A stretch of DNA of 64,000 nucleotides from Cyanobacteria bacterium UBA3301 (GCA_002361485.1 DESZ01000025.1:124001-188000), one strand, 5' to 3'; counted from the stretch's first letter, positions 17,539 through 26,885 are shown. A program made the numbers and translations. Notes: generated by a model not told the origin, from the sequence alone.

Positions 17539-20500
17539 TTATTTATTAATACTTTTAATAACAGTTTTTTGCTTTGCTGCGGTAGCTTTTGTTTTTTTAT
17601 TTTCTTTACCAAAAGTCCAACGAAGACCCGCAGATAATACAATACCGTTTCTTCCGCCGTTACGAACCATTGCTTGTAAAAATCCTGTAAATCTGTCTGC
17701 CCAAGTCTTTTGGACACCTACACCGTACTGAACATATGCTCGTTCGGATAACTGTGGAAGTATTACATCATTTGCGGTTACTCGGTTTCTGCCCATAAAT
17801 ACGTTCCAAACCATATCAATACCCGCATATGGCTGCCATCCGTTTTTGGTGTTTCCTATAATTTTTATACCAGGAACTATTTGCATTGCATTTAATGCAT
17901 CCTGATTTATTCTTACTCCTGCTGAATTTGTGTAATCAAAAGTATTTACCCAAGAATATCCCAAGAATAATGAAGGCTGAAGAATAACCTTACCGTCTAA
18001 AAATTCAAAGTTATATCCTGTTTTATTTGCAATACCTGCGGTCAATAATGTAATATTATCTTGACCGTACATTGTATGGGCATCACCTGTGCTTGCTCCG
18101 GTTGAAACTGTTAATCCTGTGAAGAAATTCCCTTTATAAGCGTTCAAGGTTGCTCCCAAAAATCCGCCATTTTGGGTCATTGATATACCGTCATATGACA
18201 TATGGTTTCCGTTATAACCTATAAAAGCAGAAACAAGCCCTTTAAAACCATGACCCATATCAAACATATTAGAATCACCGCCATAAGTCATGCCATATGC
18301 AATATTATCAACCTTTACTCCGCCTTTTAAATTTACTCTTTCAAATGTACTATACGGCAGAGTCCACATTGCCTGTGAAGTTTCCGGAACATCGTTGATA
18401 TCATTTCTTGTTACAGGAGCCAATGATGCAACTCTATTTTGGTTCTCAGAGGCAAATCTGTACGATTTTGAATGTTTCATATATCTTTCCATATGATAAA
18501 AACCATCATGGAGTGATTGCATTTGGTTTTGGTATCCTGTAACAATTGCGGTTACGGATGATGCCATTACTGACGGGTTGAAAGAATTATACCCGTCTCC
18601 AGGTGTAACAAAGCTGAAATATCCGCTGCCGTTACTTTTTTGGATATATGACGTATTATACTTATAAATCGGAGAATATGCGATTTGACCTTCACCGGTA
18701 TAATTTACGACGCTTGCAAGATTTTTATTATTTGTAAATAACAAATCAAGACGTTTTTGTGTAGTTGGTGAAAGCAAATTGATTTTAGAAACTTCAATTT
18801 TTCCGCCGTTTCCAATATTAGCAGAAGTTGCAGTTAATTTATCCATTTGAGCTTTTGCCAAATCAGCATCTACCTGCATTTTTAATACGCCGTTTAAATT
18901 AACTTTGCCTAACGCTAAAGTCCCGACGTTATTATTTGAAATATTTAAATTATTTGTGCCGTTAAATGTTGTATCTAAACCGTTTAAAGAATTCTCATTT
19001 GCGATATTTAAAGATGTATCATTTAAAGTCGTGTCTAAAGCCGAAATACGGGTGTTTTCTCCTATATTTACAGTGCCGTTTGAAATGTTTAATTTAGAAG
19101 TGCCGGTTCCTGTCAAATTTTTGCTTAATGTAACTTCGTCCGTTCCGTCAATATTTATTTGAGAATTGTCTCCTGTTACATTAATATCATCAGCAATAGT
19201 TGAATTACCTTTTATTTCAACATCACCAGCTGTTTGGACTCCGGTACCGTTATCATGAATATTAACATTATCTAAAACTACCTTTGTTCCTGTGCTTGAT
19301 GTTCCTGATACTAATGCTGAAGAATTTTTAACTTCTACATCTTTAAGTGTTATTGTTGCATTGTCATTATTAAGTTCAAAACCTTTATAATTTTTGGATT
19401 CATCAAAATCAATCGTAGAACGGATTACACCCTCATCAGAAGAACTTGTAGTACCTTTGACCGTTACATTACCGCTGGTTTCACCTAAATTTTCTATAAC
19501 GGTGAAAACATCGTTTGCATCATTTGTACTGAATTCTTTATCAGTAATAGTTGTATCTTGGTTTACAACTTTAAGAGTATCTCCTAATGATTCGTCAGTT
19601 GTTTCTCCGCCGGTTCTGCTTGATTCTTTTACTACAATACCTAATTTGTCTGAAGATAATTCAAGCTTCCCTTTTACCGTTTCAGCAGAAGTGATATGTC
19701 TTTCATATAAATCCTGTGTCCATGGGGTTGTTGCTTGAATTGGATCTGTTACTATTTTCTCATCAATTCTTTCAATTACATATTCCTTTGAATTGAACTG
19801 TGATTCAACTTCAGAGCTGAGGGCAAGTTGTATTGAACTTGTTTCAGCAGGGTTAATTACTTTGACAGAGAAGTTTTTATCAATTTCACTTGTTGTCGGA
19901 TCAAGGATATTAACTTTATTCAAAGTCAAAGTTCCGCTTGATGCCTTTTCCAAATTTATTTCATCGGAAGTTTTATCGGATAGGTTTAAATCTATATTTA
20001 AATTACCGTCATTTACAATACTGCCGATAGTGTGAGCTGTTATGGAATTTTCGGAAATTGTTACGGTTCCGTTATTAACATCAACTGTTCCTGCAACAGA
20101 AGCTCCATCGTTTAATGCAAGTGTGTTGTTTACTTTTGTCGTTCCGTTTGCACCGCTTACTGCTTTTGATAAGTCACCTGTTAAATTCAATGTTCCGCTA
20201 TTATTTATTGTTCCGCCAAGATTTGCGGCATCAGATGTTAATGTGCCTGCGTTATCTGTATTCCCGCTAATTAAAGCGTTGTTTGTTACATTTCCGGCAG
20301 AAGTAATTTCAACATTATCTTGAGTTATAGTTCCATTATTTGTACTTGTTCCGGAGAATATAACTTTTGAATTTGAACTGTCAGTTTCTGAGATTGAATT
20401 AGCATTATTCCCGCCGGTAAAGGTCAAAGTTCCGTTATTTGTTATGGTGTTTCCTGTTGTTGCGATTTTTTCAGCATTTGTTGTAAAAGTACCGTTATTT

Positions 20501-23472
20501 GTAAGGGTAAATTCCGATAATTGTCCGTTGTTTATAACAGTGCCGTTATTTATTATTTCAGCATTGTCATTACCATCTAAATTTATAGTATTTGCTATTG
20601 TATAATTAGCATCCTCTTTGAATGTAAATTTTTTATGATCGGTTGTTTCCAAATTTACCCAAGCTTTGAAACCGTCTTGAACCCCCCTTAACATTATACT
20701 GTCATTTGTTGTATCCTTTGTATACAGACCATGTCCCTTTGCAAGGAGATAATCAGATGACATAACAGCCATTGCCTGATTAAGAATTAAAGAACCGTCA
20801 TAATCTAATTGAGGACCACTACCGCCACTTGCTTTAATTATTTGAATATAAACAGATTGTTCTGGATCCATATCCTCATCGACAATGACCGAAGAAAGAG
20901 TTAAATATACAGTACCCGTTGAACCGCTGCCGACAACAAATTGGTCGGTCTGTTGCGTATTTTGGGACAAATTCATATCAATATTGTATCTGGCAACTGC
21001 ATTTGATGTTAATTTCCCGATATCATATTCTTTATATTCGCCATCTTTGGTGTAAACCGTACCCTTTTGAGCATTTAACGCAGCATCCGCAAAAGTATCG
21101 GAATTAAACCTTAATTCTGCACTTGCATCGTTCATTGTTGCATTTGCTTTATCAACTGTACCGTTTATTTTGGTTGTTCCGCTAAGCGAGAGATTATAAT
21201 TTACATTTGAATCTATATTACCGTTTAAAACAGTATTATCCAATCCGATTTTGGCATTTGCGTTTGAAACAGTCGCAATTGTTGTTGTTGCCGGAGTTTT
21301 TGTATTATCTTCAACTGTTACATCTTTAAAATTCAACTCACTTGCAGCCGTACTAAGTTCAAATCCTGTTTTCCCGTTGAGATTGATTGTTTCTGTGCTT
21401 CCGTCTGCAATACCATTAATATTTACTGTACCGTTTGTTGTGCCTAAATTTGCGGTTACGTTATAAACATCCCCGTCATTTGTGGCATTGAAATTCTTTG
21501 TAGGGTTTGTTGTATCTTGATTTACAAGCATCAGGGTATCGCCCATGGTTTCGTATCTTGTTATTTCATTTTCCGTACCTTTGAATTCTAATGAGTCATT
21601 TTCTGTGCTTGTCTTTGATAATTCCCATTGTCCGTATTTATCTTCTTCTATTATTGTTGTTTTGTACTTATCATATTCCCAATTTGTTGTAGCTAAAATG
21701 GTATCATCCGTTCTGGAAATCTCTTCAGTTCCAAACGAGACTTTTGCAGCACTTAAAGTATTTGCTAATGTGCTTGACAAACCTAACTGCAAAGAATTGC
21801 TATTTGAATTAAGTATTTTTATTTTTGTTCCGATGTCAGATTCTAAAAAATCTCCCCATGATTTCGTACCAAGAAGATTTACGTCAGATAATATAATCTT
21901 TCCGCTGCCGTTTGAATAATTAGCCGTAATAGTATCAGTTTCAAGGCTTGCCAAATTCATATCAAAATTGAAATTGAGATCACTGTTTAGAGTTGTCGAG
22001 CCAAAATTTTGCTCATCAAAATGGTTGTTAGTTGTATCTATCAAACCGCCATTTGTATCGTTAGTAAATGTTTTACCGGCTAAATTCAAGACACCGTATG
22101 ATGTTGTACCGTCAGATTGATTATAGGAGCCTAAATTTATTTCGGCGCCGTTATATACAGACATATTTGCAGCTTCAACGGTATTATTAAAATTATAGGA
22201 GCCGCCCTTTATATTATCCGCATTATCGGCATTTACATCAAAAGTCGGGCCTTTTATCTGAACAGAACCGTTAAACGTAATACTTTTACCGCTGTTTGCG
22301 CTCAAAGATAAACCTGATCTGTTTGTGCCGTAAAAGTCGTTGTACTGACCGCCCGTTACGGAATATCCTGCACTTTCGGAATAAGAAACACTTGTTACTT
22401 TTGATTTGTTATTTGAGAACAAAACATTATCATTTTTTGCAAATATATTTACGGAACTGTCAGGTGCATTATCTATATATCTGGAAGAATAAATTGCACC
22501 GCCGTCGTATGTCGTTGCATTATTTAGAAAAGCGGAATCTGTAATATACAAATTGCCGTCATTATATATTGCACCGCCACCGCCCTCTTTTGTGGAACTA
22601 TCAGCATTGTATGAATAGTTTTTATCAAATATGGTATTGTTTATATTTGTTGTTGAAGAGGTACCGTTTTGAATTGCTCCGCCCTGCCTTGATGAATTAT
22701 ATCTGAACAGAGAATTATAAATAGAAATTTCGCTACCTGTGTTTAACCCACTCTTAACGTTAGTCCTTATTGCACCGCCGGAATTTCTGGTACTGTTTGC
22801 AAAAAAATGAGAATTTTTTATCTCTGAAATTCTTGCGTTACCTTCGCTTAAGATAGCAGCACCAGTGTTAGCATTTGTGTTTCCGACAAAATCTGCCTCT
22901 ATAGAATCTATTACTGCATCTTGACCAAAATTGTAAATGGCTCCGGAAGCATTTTTATTATTCAATATTAAACCGGAAATCTTTGTTATATGCCCATTAT
23001 TATTGTATATAACACTTCCGTAATTTCCGCCTCCGTTGTTATCATAAAAAACAACATCTTCCAAAGTCAGTGTACCGCGGTTGTATATTACACTGCCACC
23101 GGACTTTCTAAACTCCGCAATCCCGGAGTTATAAGTAACAGCACCTGTGTCTAAGTTAACTGAGGCATCACCGATATTGCGCATAATCAATGTACTTCCC
23201 GAGTTAACAGTAACTCCCGAATACTGAGTAGAATTTCTTTTACCCAGAATTCCACTTCCGTCACTGCCGGTTACAGTGAGGGTACCTGCCGCCATAGTCC
23301 CGAGATTAGCCGTAACTTGTTCTATTCCGCTAAAAGAATACTCCCTTGGGGTTGTTGTGTCGTGAATAGCTTCACTCAAACTTGAATATTCAGCATTTAC
23401 AATATTTGCAGAAAATGCTATGCATAGTACGGTTGCATATAAAATTTTCTTGTTAATAATACTTTTGCTCAT
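17539..23472 (-). CDS. Giant autotransporter adhesin with Pmp-like GGAI repeats and C-terminal beta-barrel
   Basis: A 1977-residue type Va autotransporter-like protein. A Sec signal occupies about residues 1-27. Residues 100-320 carry Pmp-like repeats (SGGAIRTN, QGGAIQNG, GGGAIYND, DGGAIYSS, each with nearby FxxN-type strings). A long Asn/Thr-rich beta-helix passenger follows, with an internal duplication about 650 residues apart (GDTLMLVNQDTT near 642, GDTLKVVNQDTT near 1295). The barrel runs from about residue 1700 (MWTLPYSTFERVNLKGG) to GLRWTF at 1954. It then continues for 23 mostly Lys/Thr/Ala residues, although barrels usually end in an aromatic residue. No strong ribosome site is seen. 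Adhesion or aggregation is the likely role. Confidence 0.9.
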   Translation of the reverse strand: MSKSIINKKILYATVLCIAFSANIVNAEYSSLSEAIHDTTTPREYSFSGIEQVTANLGTMAAGTLTVTGSDGSGILGKRNSTQYSGVTVNSGSTLIMRNIGDASVNLDTGAVTYNSGIAEFRKSGGSVIYNRGTLTLEDVVFYDNNGGGNYGSVIYNNNGHITKISGLILNNKNASGAIYNFGQDAVIDSIEADFVGNTNANTGAAILSEGNARISEIKNSHFFANSTRNSGGAIRTNVKSGLNTGSEISIYNSLFRYNSSRQGGAIQNGTSSTTNINNTIFDKNYSYNADSSTKEGGGGAIYNDGNLYITDSAFLNNATTYDGGAIYSSRYIDNAPDSSVNIFAKNDNVLFSNNKSKVTSVSYSESAGYSVTGGQYNDFYGTNRSGLSLSANSGKSITFNGSVQIKGPTFDVNADNADNIKGGSYNFNNTVEAANMSVYNGAEINLGSYNQSDGTTSYGVLNLAGKTFTNDTNGGLIDTTNNHFDEQNFGSTTLNSDLNFNFDMNLASLETDTITANYSNGSGKIILSDVNLLGTKSWGDFLESDIGTKIKILNSNSNSLQLGLSSTLANTLSAAKVSFGTEEISRTDDTILATTNWEYDKYKTTIIEEDKYGQWELSKTSTENDSLEFKGTENEITRYETMGDTLMLVNQDTTNPTKNFNATNDGDVYNVTANLGTTNGTVNINGIADGSTETINLNGKTGFELSTAASELNFKDVTVEDNTKTPATTTIATVSNANAKIGLDNTVLNGNIDSNVNYNLSLSGTTKINGTVDKANATMNDASAELRFNSDTFADAALNAQKGTVYTKDGEYKEYDIGKLTSNAVARYNIDMNLSQNTQQTDQFVVGSGSTGTVYLTLSSVIVDEDMDPEQSVYIQIIKASGGSGPQLDYDGSLILNQAMAVMSSDYLLAKGHGLYTKDTTNDSIMLRGVQDGFKAWVNLETTDHKKFTFKEDANYTIANTINLDGNDNAEIINNGTVINNGQLSEFTLTNNGTFTTNAEKIATTGNTITNNGTLTFTGGNNANSISETDSSNSKVIFSGTSTNNGTITQDNVEITSAGNVTNNALISGNTDNAGTLTSDAANLGGTINNSGTLNLTGDLSKAVSGANGTTKVNNTLALNDGASVAGTVDVNNGTVTISENSITAHTIGSIVNDGNLNIDLNLSDKTSDEINLEKASSGTLTLNKVNILDPTTSEIDKNFSVKVINPAETSSIQLALSSEVESQFNSKEYVIERIDEKIVTDPIQATTPWTQDLYERHITSAETVKGKLELSSDKLGIVVKESSRTGGETTDESLGDTLKVVNQDTTITDKEFSTNDANDVFTVIENLGETSGNVTVKGTTSSSDEGVIRSTIDFDESKNYKGFELNNDNATITLKDVEVKNSSALVSGTSSTGTKVVLDNVNIHDNGTGVQTAGDVEIKGNSTIADDINVTGDNSQINIDGTDEVTLSKNLTGTGTSKLNISNGTVNIGENTRISALDTTLNDTSLNIANENSLNGLDTTFNGTNNLNISNNNVGTLALGKVNLNGVLKMQVDADLAKAQMDKLTATSANIGNGGKIEVSKINLLSPTTQKRLDLLFTNNKNLASVVNYTGEGQIAYSPIYKYNTSYIQKSNGSGYFSFVTPGDGYNSFNPSVMASSVTAIVTGYQNQMQSLHDGFYHMERYMKHSKSYRFASENQNRVASLAPVTRNDINDVPETSQAMWTLPYSTFERVNLKGGVKVDNIAYGMTYGGDSNMFDMGHGFKGLVSAFIGYNGNHMSYDGISMTQNGGFLGATLNAYKGNFFTGLTVSTGASTGDAHTMYGQDNITLLTAGIANKTGYNFEFLDGKVILQPSLFLGYSWVNTFDYTNSAGVRINQDALNAMQIVPGIKIIGNTKNGWQPYAGIDMVWNVFMGRNRVTANDVILPQLSERAYVQYGVGVQKTWADRFTGFLQAMVRNGGRNGIVLSAGLRWTFGKENKKTKATAAKQKTVIKSINK

Positions 23473-23559
23473 ATTTTAAAATCTTCGTAATCGGAAATAA
23501 TTTTTTGGATATTAATTTTTATGTGATAGTTATGTAATATATATTTTATATTATAACAT

Positions 23560-23568
23560 AGAAATTAA
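23560..23568 (-). promoter_or_regulatory. Extended -10 promoter of the autotransporter gene
   Basis: On the minus strand the bases read TGTTATAAT, an extended -10 element. It lies about 90 bases before the autotransporter ATG. No good -35 box is present at the usual distance, as is common for extended -10 promoters. Confidence 0.5.
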
Positions 23569-23606
23569 AAATGAAAATAATTTTAAATTTTTTCATTTTA
23601 AATTTA

Positions 23607-24147
23607 CCGTAGTGGGGACTTTGCCTGAACGTTGGCGAGGGTATGAAACCCGAGCCATACAGTGAAGGCATGCAGATTTATCAGCAGAACCAATGAATTT
23701 TTCTCAGCAAGAAAAATTCATGTTCAATCACGCGTGACATAATAAAAAAGAATTAGGCTTCTTGCCTTAATTCTTTTTTAAGAATGCCGTAGTGGGGACT
23801 TTGCCTGAACGTTGGCGAGGGTATGAAACCCGAGCCATACAGTGAAGGTATGCAGATTTATCAGCAGAACCAATGAATTTTTCACAACAAGAAAAATTCA
23901 TGTTCAATCACGCTTGACATAATAAAAAAAGAGTTAGGCTGTATGCCTTAATTCTTTTTTAAGAATGCCGGAGGGGGGACTTTGCCTGAACGTTGGCGAG
24001 GGTATGAAACCCGAGCCATACAGTGAAGGTATGCAGATTTATCTGCAGAACCAATGAATTTTTCTCAGCAAGAAAAATTCATGTTCAATCACACTTGACA
24101 TAATAAAAAAAGAATTAGGCTTCTTGCCTTAATTCTTTTTTTAAGAA
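23607..24147 (-). repeat. Three tandem 180-182-base repeats downstream of tRNA-Leu
   Basis: Three units begin at 23607, 23787 and 23968 and are nearly identical. Each begins (plus strand) with a stretch like the tRNA-Leu 3' end; in the third copy GCCGGAGGGGGGACTT is identical to the tRNA 3' end for 16 bases. Each then contains a GTATG/CATAC stem region, a GCAGAT..ATC(T/A)GC hairpin, a GAATTTTTCT/AGAAAAATTC hairpin, and a terminator hairpin with AAGAATTA/TAATTCTT arms. On the minus strand every unit therefore ends like the tRNA gene, with its own terminator. No protein gene is present. The rest of 23473-23606 holds only the autotransporter promoter. Confidence 0.9.
24104..24145 (-). terminator. 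Rho-independent terminator of tRNA-Leu (copied in each 180-base repeat)
   Basis: AAGAATTA and TAATTCTT arms with a GGC/GCC extension flank a short loop and are followed by a T run on the minus strand. It starts 3-6 bases past the tRNA 3' end. Equivalent hairpins occur near 23745-23780 and 23927-23962. Confidence 0.75.
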
Positions 24148-24228
24148 TGCCGGAGGGGGGACTTGAACCCCCACGGATTGCTCCATACGCACCTGAAACG
24201 CACGTGTCTACCATTCCACCACTTCGGC
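24148..24228 (-). tRNA. tRNA-Leu(CAG)
   Basis: The minus strand folds as a class II tRNA of 81 bases. The acceptor stem begins GCCGAAG and ends CTCCGGC plus discriminator A. The D arm is GTGGAATGGTAGACAC, the anticodon loop TTCAGGT has anticodon CAG at 24193-24195, a GGA/TCC stem forms the long variable arm, and the T arm is five G-C pairs around TTCAAGT. CCA is not encoded. The acceptor stem has an A5-C68 mismatch, and the anticodon stem has two G-T wobbles. A good promoter and terminator flank it. The mismatch makes full function slightly less certain, but all other class II leucine features are present. Confidence 0.9.
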
Positions 24229-24670
24229 ATACAACTATTATATTATAATTTGTGCAATTATTTCAACCTCCGTGGCGGATGTTGTGTCGAGCACAACCCT
24301 CTCGCAAAACGATACTCAATCGTTTTGCTGCGGCAGAGTACCACTTCGGCATACAACTATTATATTATAATTTGTGCAATTATTTCAACCTCCGTGGCGG
24401 ATGTTGTGTCAAGCACAACCCTCTCGCAAAACGATACTCAATCGTTTTGCTGCGGCAGAGTACCACTTCGGCATACAATTATTATATTATAATTTGTACA
24501 ATTATTTCAACCTCCGTGGCGGATGTTGTGTCGAGCACAACCCTCTCTTGTCCTCTCCCGAATTTCATAATTTCGCAAGCTCAATTTGAAATTCTTCCCT
24601 CTCCGCTTTTCGCATACGCTTTCCGGAGAGGGGAAAGCTTTTGTTTTGCTGCGGCAGAGTACCACTTTGG
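24219..24670 (-). repeat. Tandem 122-base repeats upstream of tRNA-Leu carrying its promoter and 5' end
   Basis: Copies of the tRNA 5' end (CCACTTCGGCATAC on the plus strand) begin at 24219, 24341 and 24463, exactly 122 bases apart, with a diverged fourth at 24662. Each unit has the same promoter, a GTTGTG/CACAAC hairpin (first at 24281-24297) and, in the first two, a 10-base-stem GCAAAACGAT/ATCGTTTTGC hairpin (24304-24328). The third interval is lengthened to 199 bases by other palindromes between 24547 and 24640, including CCTCTCCG/CGGAGAGG arms. Short open frames inside are repeat artefacts. From 24671 to 24827 there is only A/T-rich sequence and the next promoter. Confidence 0.9.
24237..24266 (-). 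promoter_or_regulatory. Promoter of tRNA-Leu
   Basis: On the minus strand a TTGAAA -35 box (24261-24266) and a perfect TATAAT -10 box (24237-24242) are 18 bases apart. The tRNA begins 9 bases after the -10 box. The same pair recurs at 24359-24388 and 24481-24510 in the repeat units. Confidence 0.8.
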
Positions 24671-24857
24671 CATACAACTATTATAAACATTTTTTCAGTG
24701 AAATTAAAATATGATTACAAAATATTAAGTTTACTCAAATATTTTTATTGTTTCAAATTCAATTATATCAACATATTTATATATCTTTACAAAATTACTT
24801 ATAGCGAAAAAAATAGTTTATGATAACATGCACTCAAGAGGGAATGTATTAAATATA

Positions 24858-25949
24858 ATGGCTAGATTTCATATACTCAAATGGCTATATCGTCATTCGC
24901 CGGTAAACTTTTACAGTATTACCGAAAATAGTGAGATTATTATAAAATCTATCAATAATACTTTTGTAGGCTATAAATACAATAAAATTCCGGAACAAAA
25001 TCAAATAGAAAAATTAAGAAACGATATTAAACATTTTAAACGTTTATTCACAGTTACGGTTTTAGTTGCTTATGTTTTGCTTATTTACGGTATTATTTTT
25101 CCTAATTATGATTTTTTTACAAAAAACTTTATTAACGCGGGATTTATTATTTTTGTAGCTATTTGTTTAATAATAATTCTTGCTTTTTGTAATTCTAAAA
25201 TATTTGAAAAATATTTAAGGAAAAACTTTGGCGAATTTGAAAAAACACATTTCCCCTCTTCAAATTCTATCGAAAGTCAATCTTATAAAGATTTTAAATT
25301 GGAATTGGCAAAAATTTTTGTACTTATATTAATCATATGTGGTGCGTATCTTTGGATAGGTTCGCCTTATGAAACCTCTGTTGAACTTATTAATAAAGGA
25401 AAATATGATGATGCAATTAAAATGACTACGATTTGGTCAAAAATTATCCCTCGTGAAGCAAGATGGTACTCCTTGAGAGGGTATGCAAAATATTGTATTG
25501 CCGATTTTGAAGGGGCTATTGCAGATTATGATAAAGCATATTTGCTTGAAGATGACGAATTTAGAACAATGAATTTTGATAATAAAATTTTTATAAAATA
25601 TTCTATGAAAGATTATTCTTCTGCTTTAAAAGATTTTGATACCGAAATTGAAAAAACCGGTGATGAATATGAAAAAGATCAGCTATTATGGGATAAAGCT
25701 CAATTTTTGTATAATATAAATCAGTTTCAACAAGCTTTGGAAATATATAATCAGTTAATTATTAATGCAGAAAATGATAGCATATATCTTTTAAAAAGCC
25801 GATTATATTATGAAAGAGCACAAGTTTATCAAGCGCTCGGCAAATCAAAAGAAGCGCAGCAGGATATAGATACGGCGCAAGAATTAAATCTGTCCGCAAC
25901 TTTCCAAAATTCTATTCCAAAGCCGACATTATTACTTGATGATATTTAA
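24858..25949 (+). CDS. Membrane-anchored TPR protein
   Basis: The protein has 363 residues if started at the ATG of 24858 (MARFHILKWLY); an ATG at 24828 would add ten residues but lies only 3 bases after a TATGAT -10 box, so it may not be transcribed. Three hydrophobic segments (about residues 65-85, 93-113 and 155-172) precede a soluble C-terminal half with tetratricopeptide-like repeats: ARWYSLRGYAKYCIADFEGA, KDYSSALKDFDTEI, NQFQQALEIYNQLI and RAQVYQALGKSKEAQQDI. It is probably an inner-membrane scaffold. It ends 3 bases from the convergent PSP1 gene. Function beyond protein-protein contact is unknown. Confidence 0.8.
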   Translation: MARFHILKWLYRHSPVNFYSITENSEIIIKSINNTFVGYKYNKIPEQNQIEKLRNDIKHFKRLFTVTVLVAYVLLIYGIIFPNYDFFTKNFINAGFIIFVAICLIIILAFCNSKIFEKYLRKNFGEFEKTHFPSSNSIESQSYKDFKLELAKIFVLILIICGAYLWIGSPYETSVELINKGKYDDAIKMTTIWSKIIPREARWYSLRGYAKYCIADFEGAIADYDKAYLLEDDEFRTMNFDNKIFIKYSMKDYSSALKDFDTEIEKTGDEYEKDQLLWDKAQFLYNINQFQQALEIYNQLIINAENDSIYLLKSRLYYERAQVYQALGKSKEAQQDIDTAQELNLSATFQNSIPKPTLLLDDI

Positions 25950-25952
25950 ATC

Positions 25953-26885
25953 TTAAATATTACCTGTTGAACTGTTTCTGTCGTCTTCTAACTGTTTAAT
26001 ATCAATATTCCCGTCATCATCGGATGCGTAATCGTTTAATGTAGAACGATTAGTATCAATTTCTACATTTACTTCCGCATCAACAATTTCTACATCATTT
26101 TTGTCAAATTCTTTAGTTTTTCCGTCTTCCATTTTGACAGAAACTTTTCCGCTCAAAAATTGAAGATTGCAAACTTTCCCCAATCCATCGGTTGTCATAA
26201 CTGAAGAACCGATAGGAGGCATGCCTTTTGCGGCTTCTATATAATTTGAATATTCGTAATTCAAGCAACACAATAATCTTCCGCAAGTTCCCGAAATTTT
26301 CCCCGGAGCAATCGGCATCCCTTGGTCTTTTGCAAGTTTTATATTTATTGTAGGGAATTTTTTCAAACATCTTCCGCAGCAGAACGGTTGCCCGCAAATT
26401 CCGACACCGTCTAATATTGAGGTTTCATCCCGTACTCCGATATGTCTTAAATCTATTCGCACTCTTGGAAAAGTTTGGGTTAAATCTTTTAATAACGCTC
26501 TGAAATCAACTCTTTCAGGCGCAGTATAATAAAATGTTATTTTTCTTCTGTCAAAAGTTATTCGGCATTGAACCAAATTCATAACAAGTTTATGCTGTTT
26601 TACAAGTGCCTGACATTTGAAAAATGCGCTGACTTCTTCTTTTTTTATATCGTCTAATGTTTGCAAATCTCTTTGAGTCATTATTTTTAATAATGGAAGC
26701 GGTGCAGGTTTTTGTTCTGATTTATTCCATATTTCTTCTATTTGAGAATTTACAACAAATACTTTTAGTGCTTCTTCTCCTTTTTCTGTTCGCACGACAA
26801 CCATTTGTCCTTCAGTTAATTTAAAATCGTCAGAAACATCTAACGGATAAAATGTATTTTTTAAATATCTTACTGCATATTTCAT
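25953..26885 (-). CDS. PSP1 / RicT (YaaT)-family protein
   Basis: This 310-residue protein carries the PSP1 C-terminal domain. The signature is the cysteine-rich stretch VGICGQPFCCGRCLKKFPTI near residue 160, followed by KISGTCGRLLCCLNYE near residue 200. An ITFDRRKITFYYTAPERVDF strand region precedes it. In Bacillus the homologue YaaT/RicT works with RicA and RicF, binds Fe-S clusters and modulates RNase Y-dependent RNA processing; a similar role here is inference. Its ATG overlaps the gpsA stop by 4 bases (ATGA), so it is translationally coupled. The C-terminal 50 residues are acidic and low in complexity. Confidence 0.9.
   Translation of the reverse strand: MKYAVRYLKNTFYPLDVSDDFKLTEGQMVVVRTEKGEEALKVFVVNSQIEEIWNKSEQKPAPLPLLKIMTQRDLQTLDDIKKEEVSAFFKCQALVKQHKLVMNLVQCRITFDRRKITFYYTAPERVDFRALLKDLTQTFPRVRIDLRHIGVRDETSILDGVGICGQPFCCGRCLKKFPTINIKLAKDQGMPIAPGKISGTCGRLLCCLNYEYSNYIEAAKGMPPIGSSVMTTDGLGKVCNLQFLSGKVSVKMEDGKTKEFDKNDVEIVDAEVNVEIDTNRSTLNDYASDDDGNIDIKQLEDDRNSSTGNI

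Noticed and set aside
18290..22544. Antisense open frames inside the autotransporter
   Set aside because: Same reason: shadows of low-complexity Asn/Thr codons.
23607..24670. CRISPR array
   Set aside because: Units are 122 and 180 bases with no unique spacers, and no cas genes are present.
24163..24823. Several short open frames in the region upstream of tRNA-Leu
   Set aside because: They run through the 122-base tandem units, so the predicted peptides are repeats of each other, with no ribosome sites.
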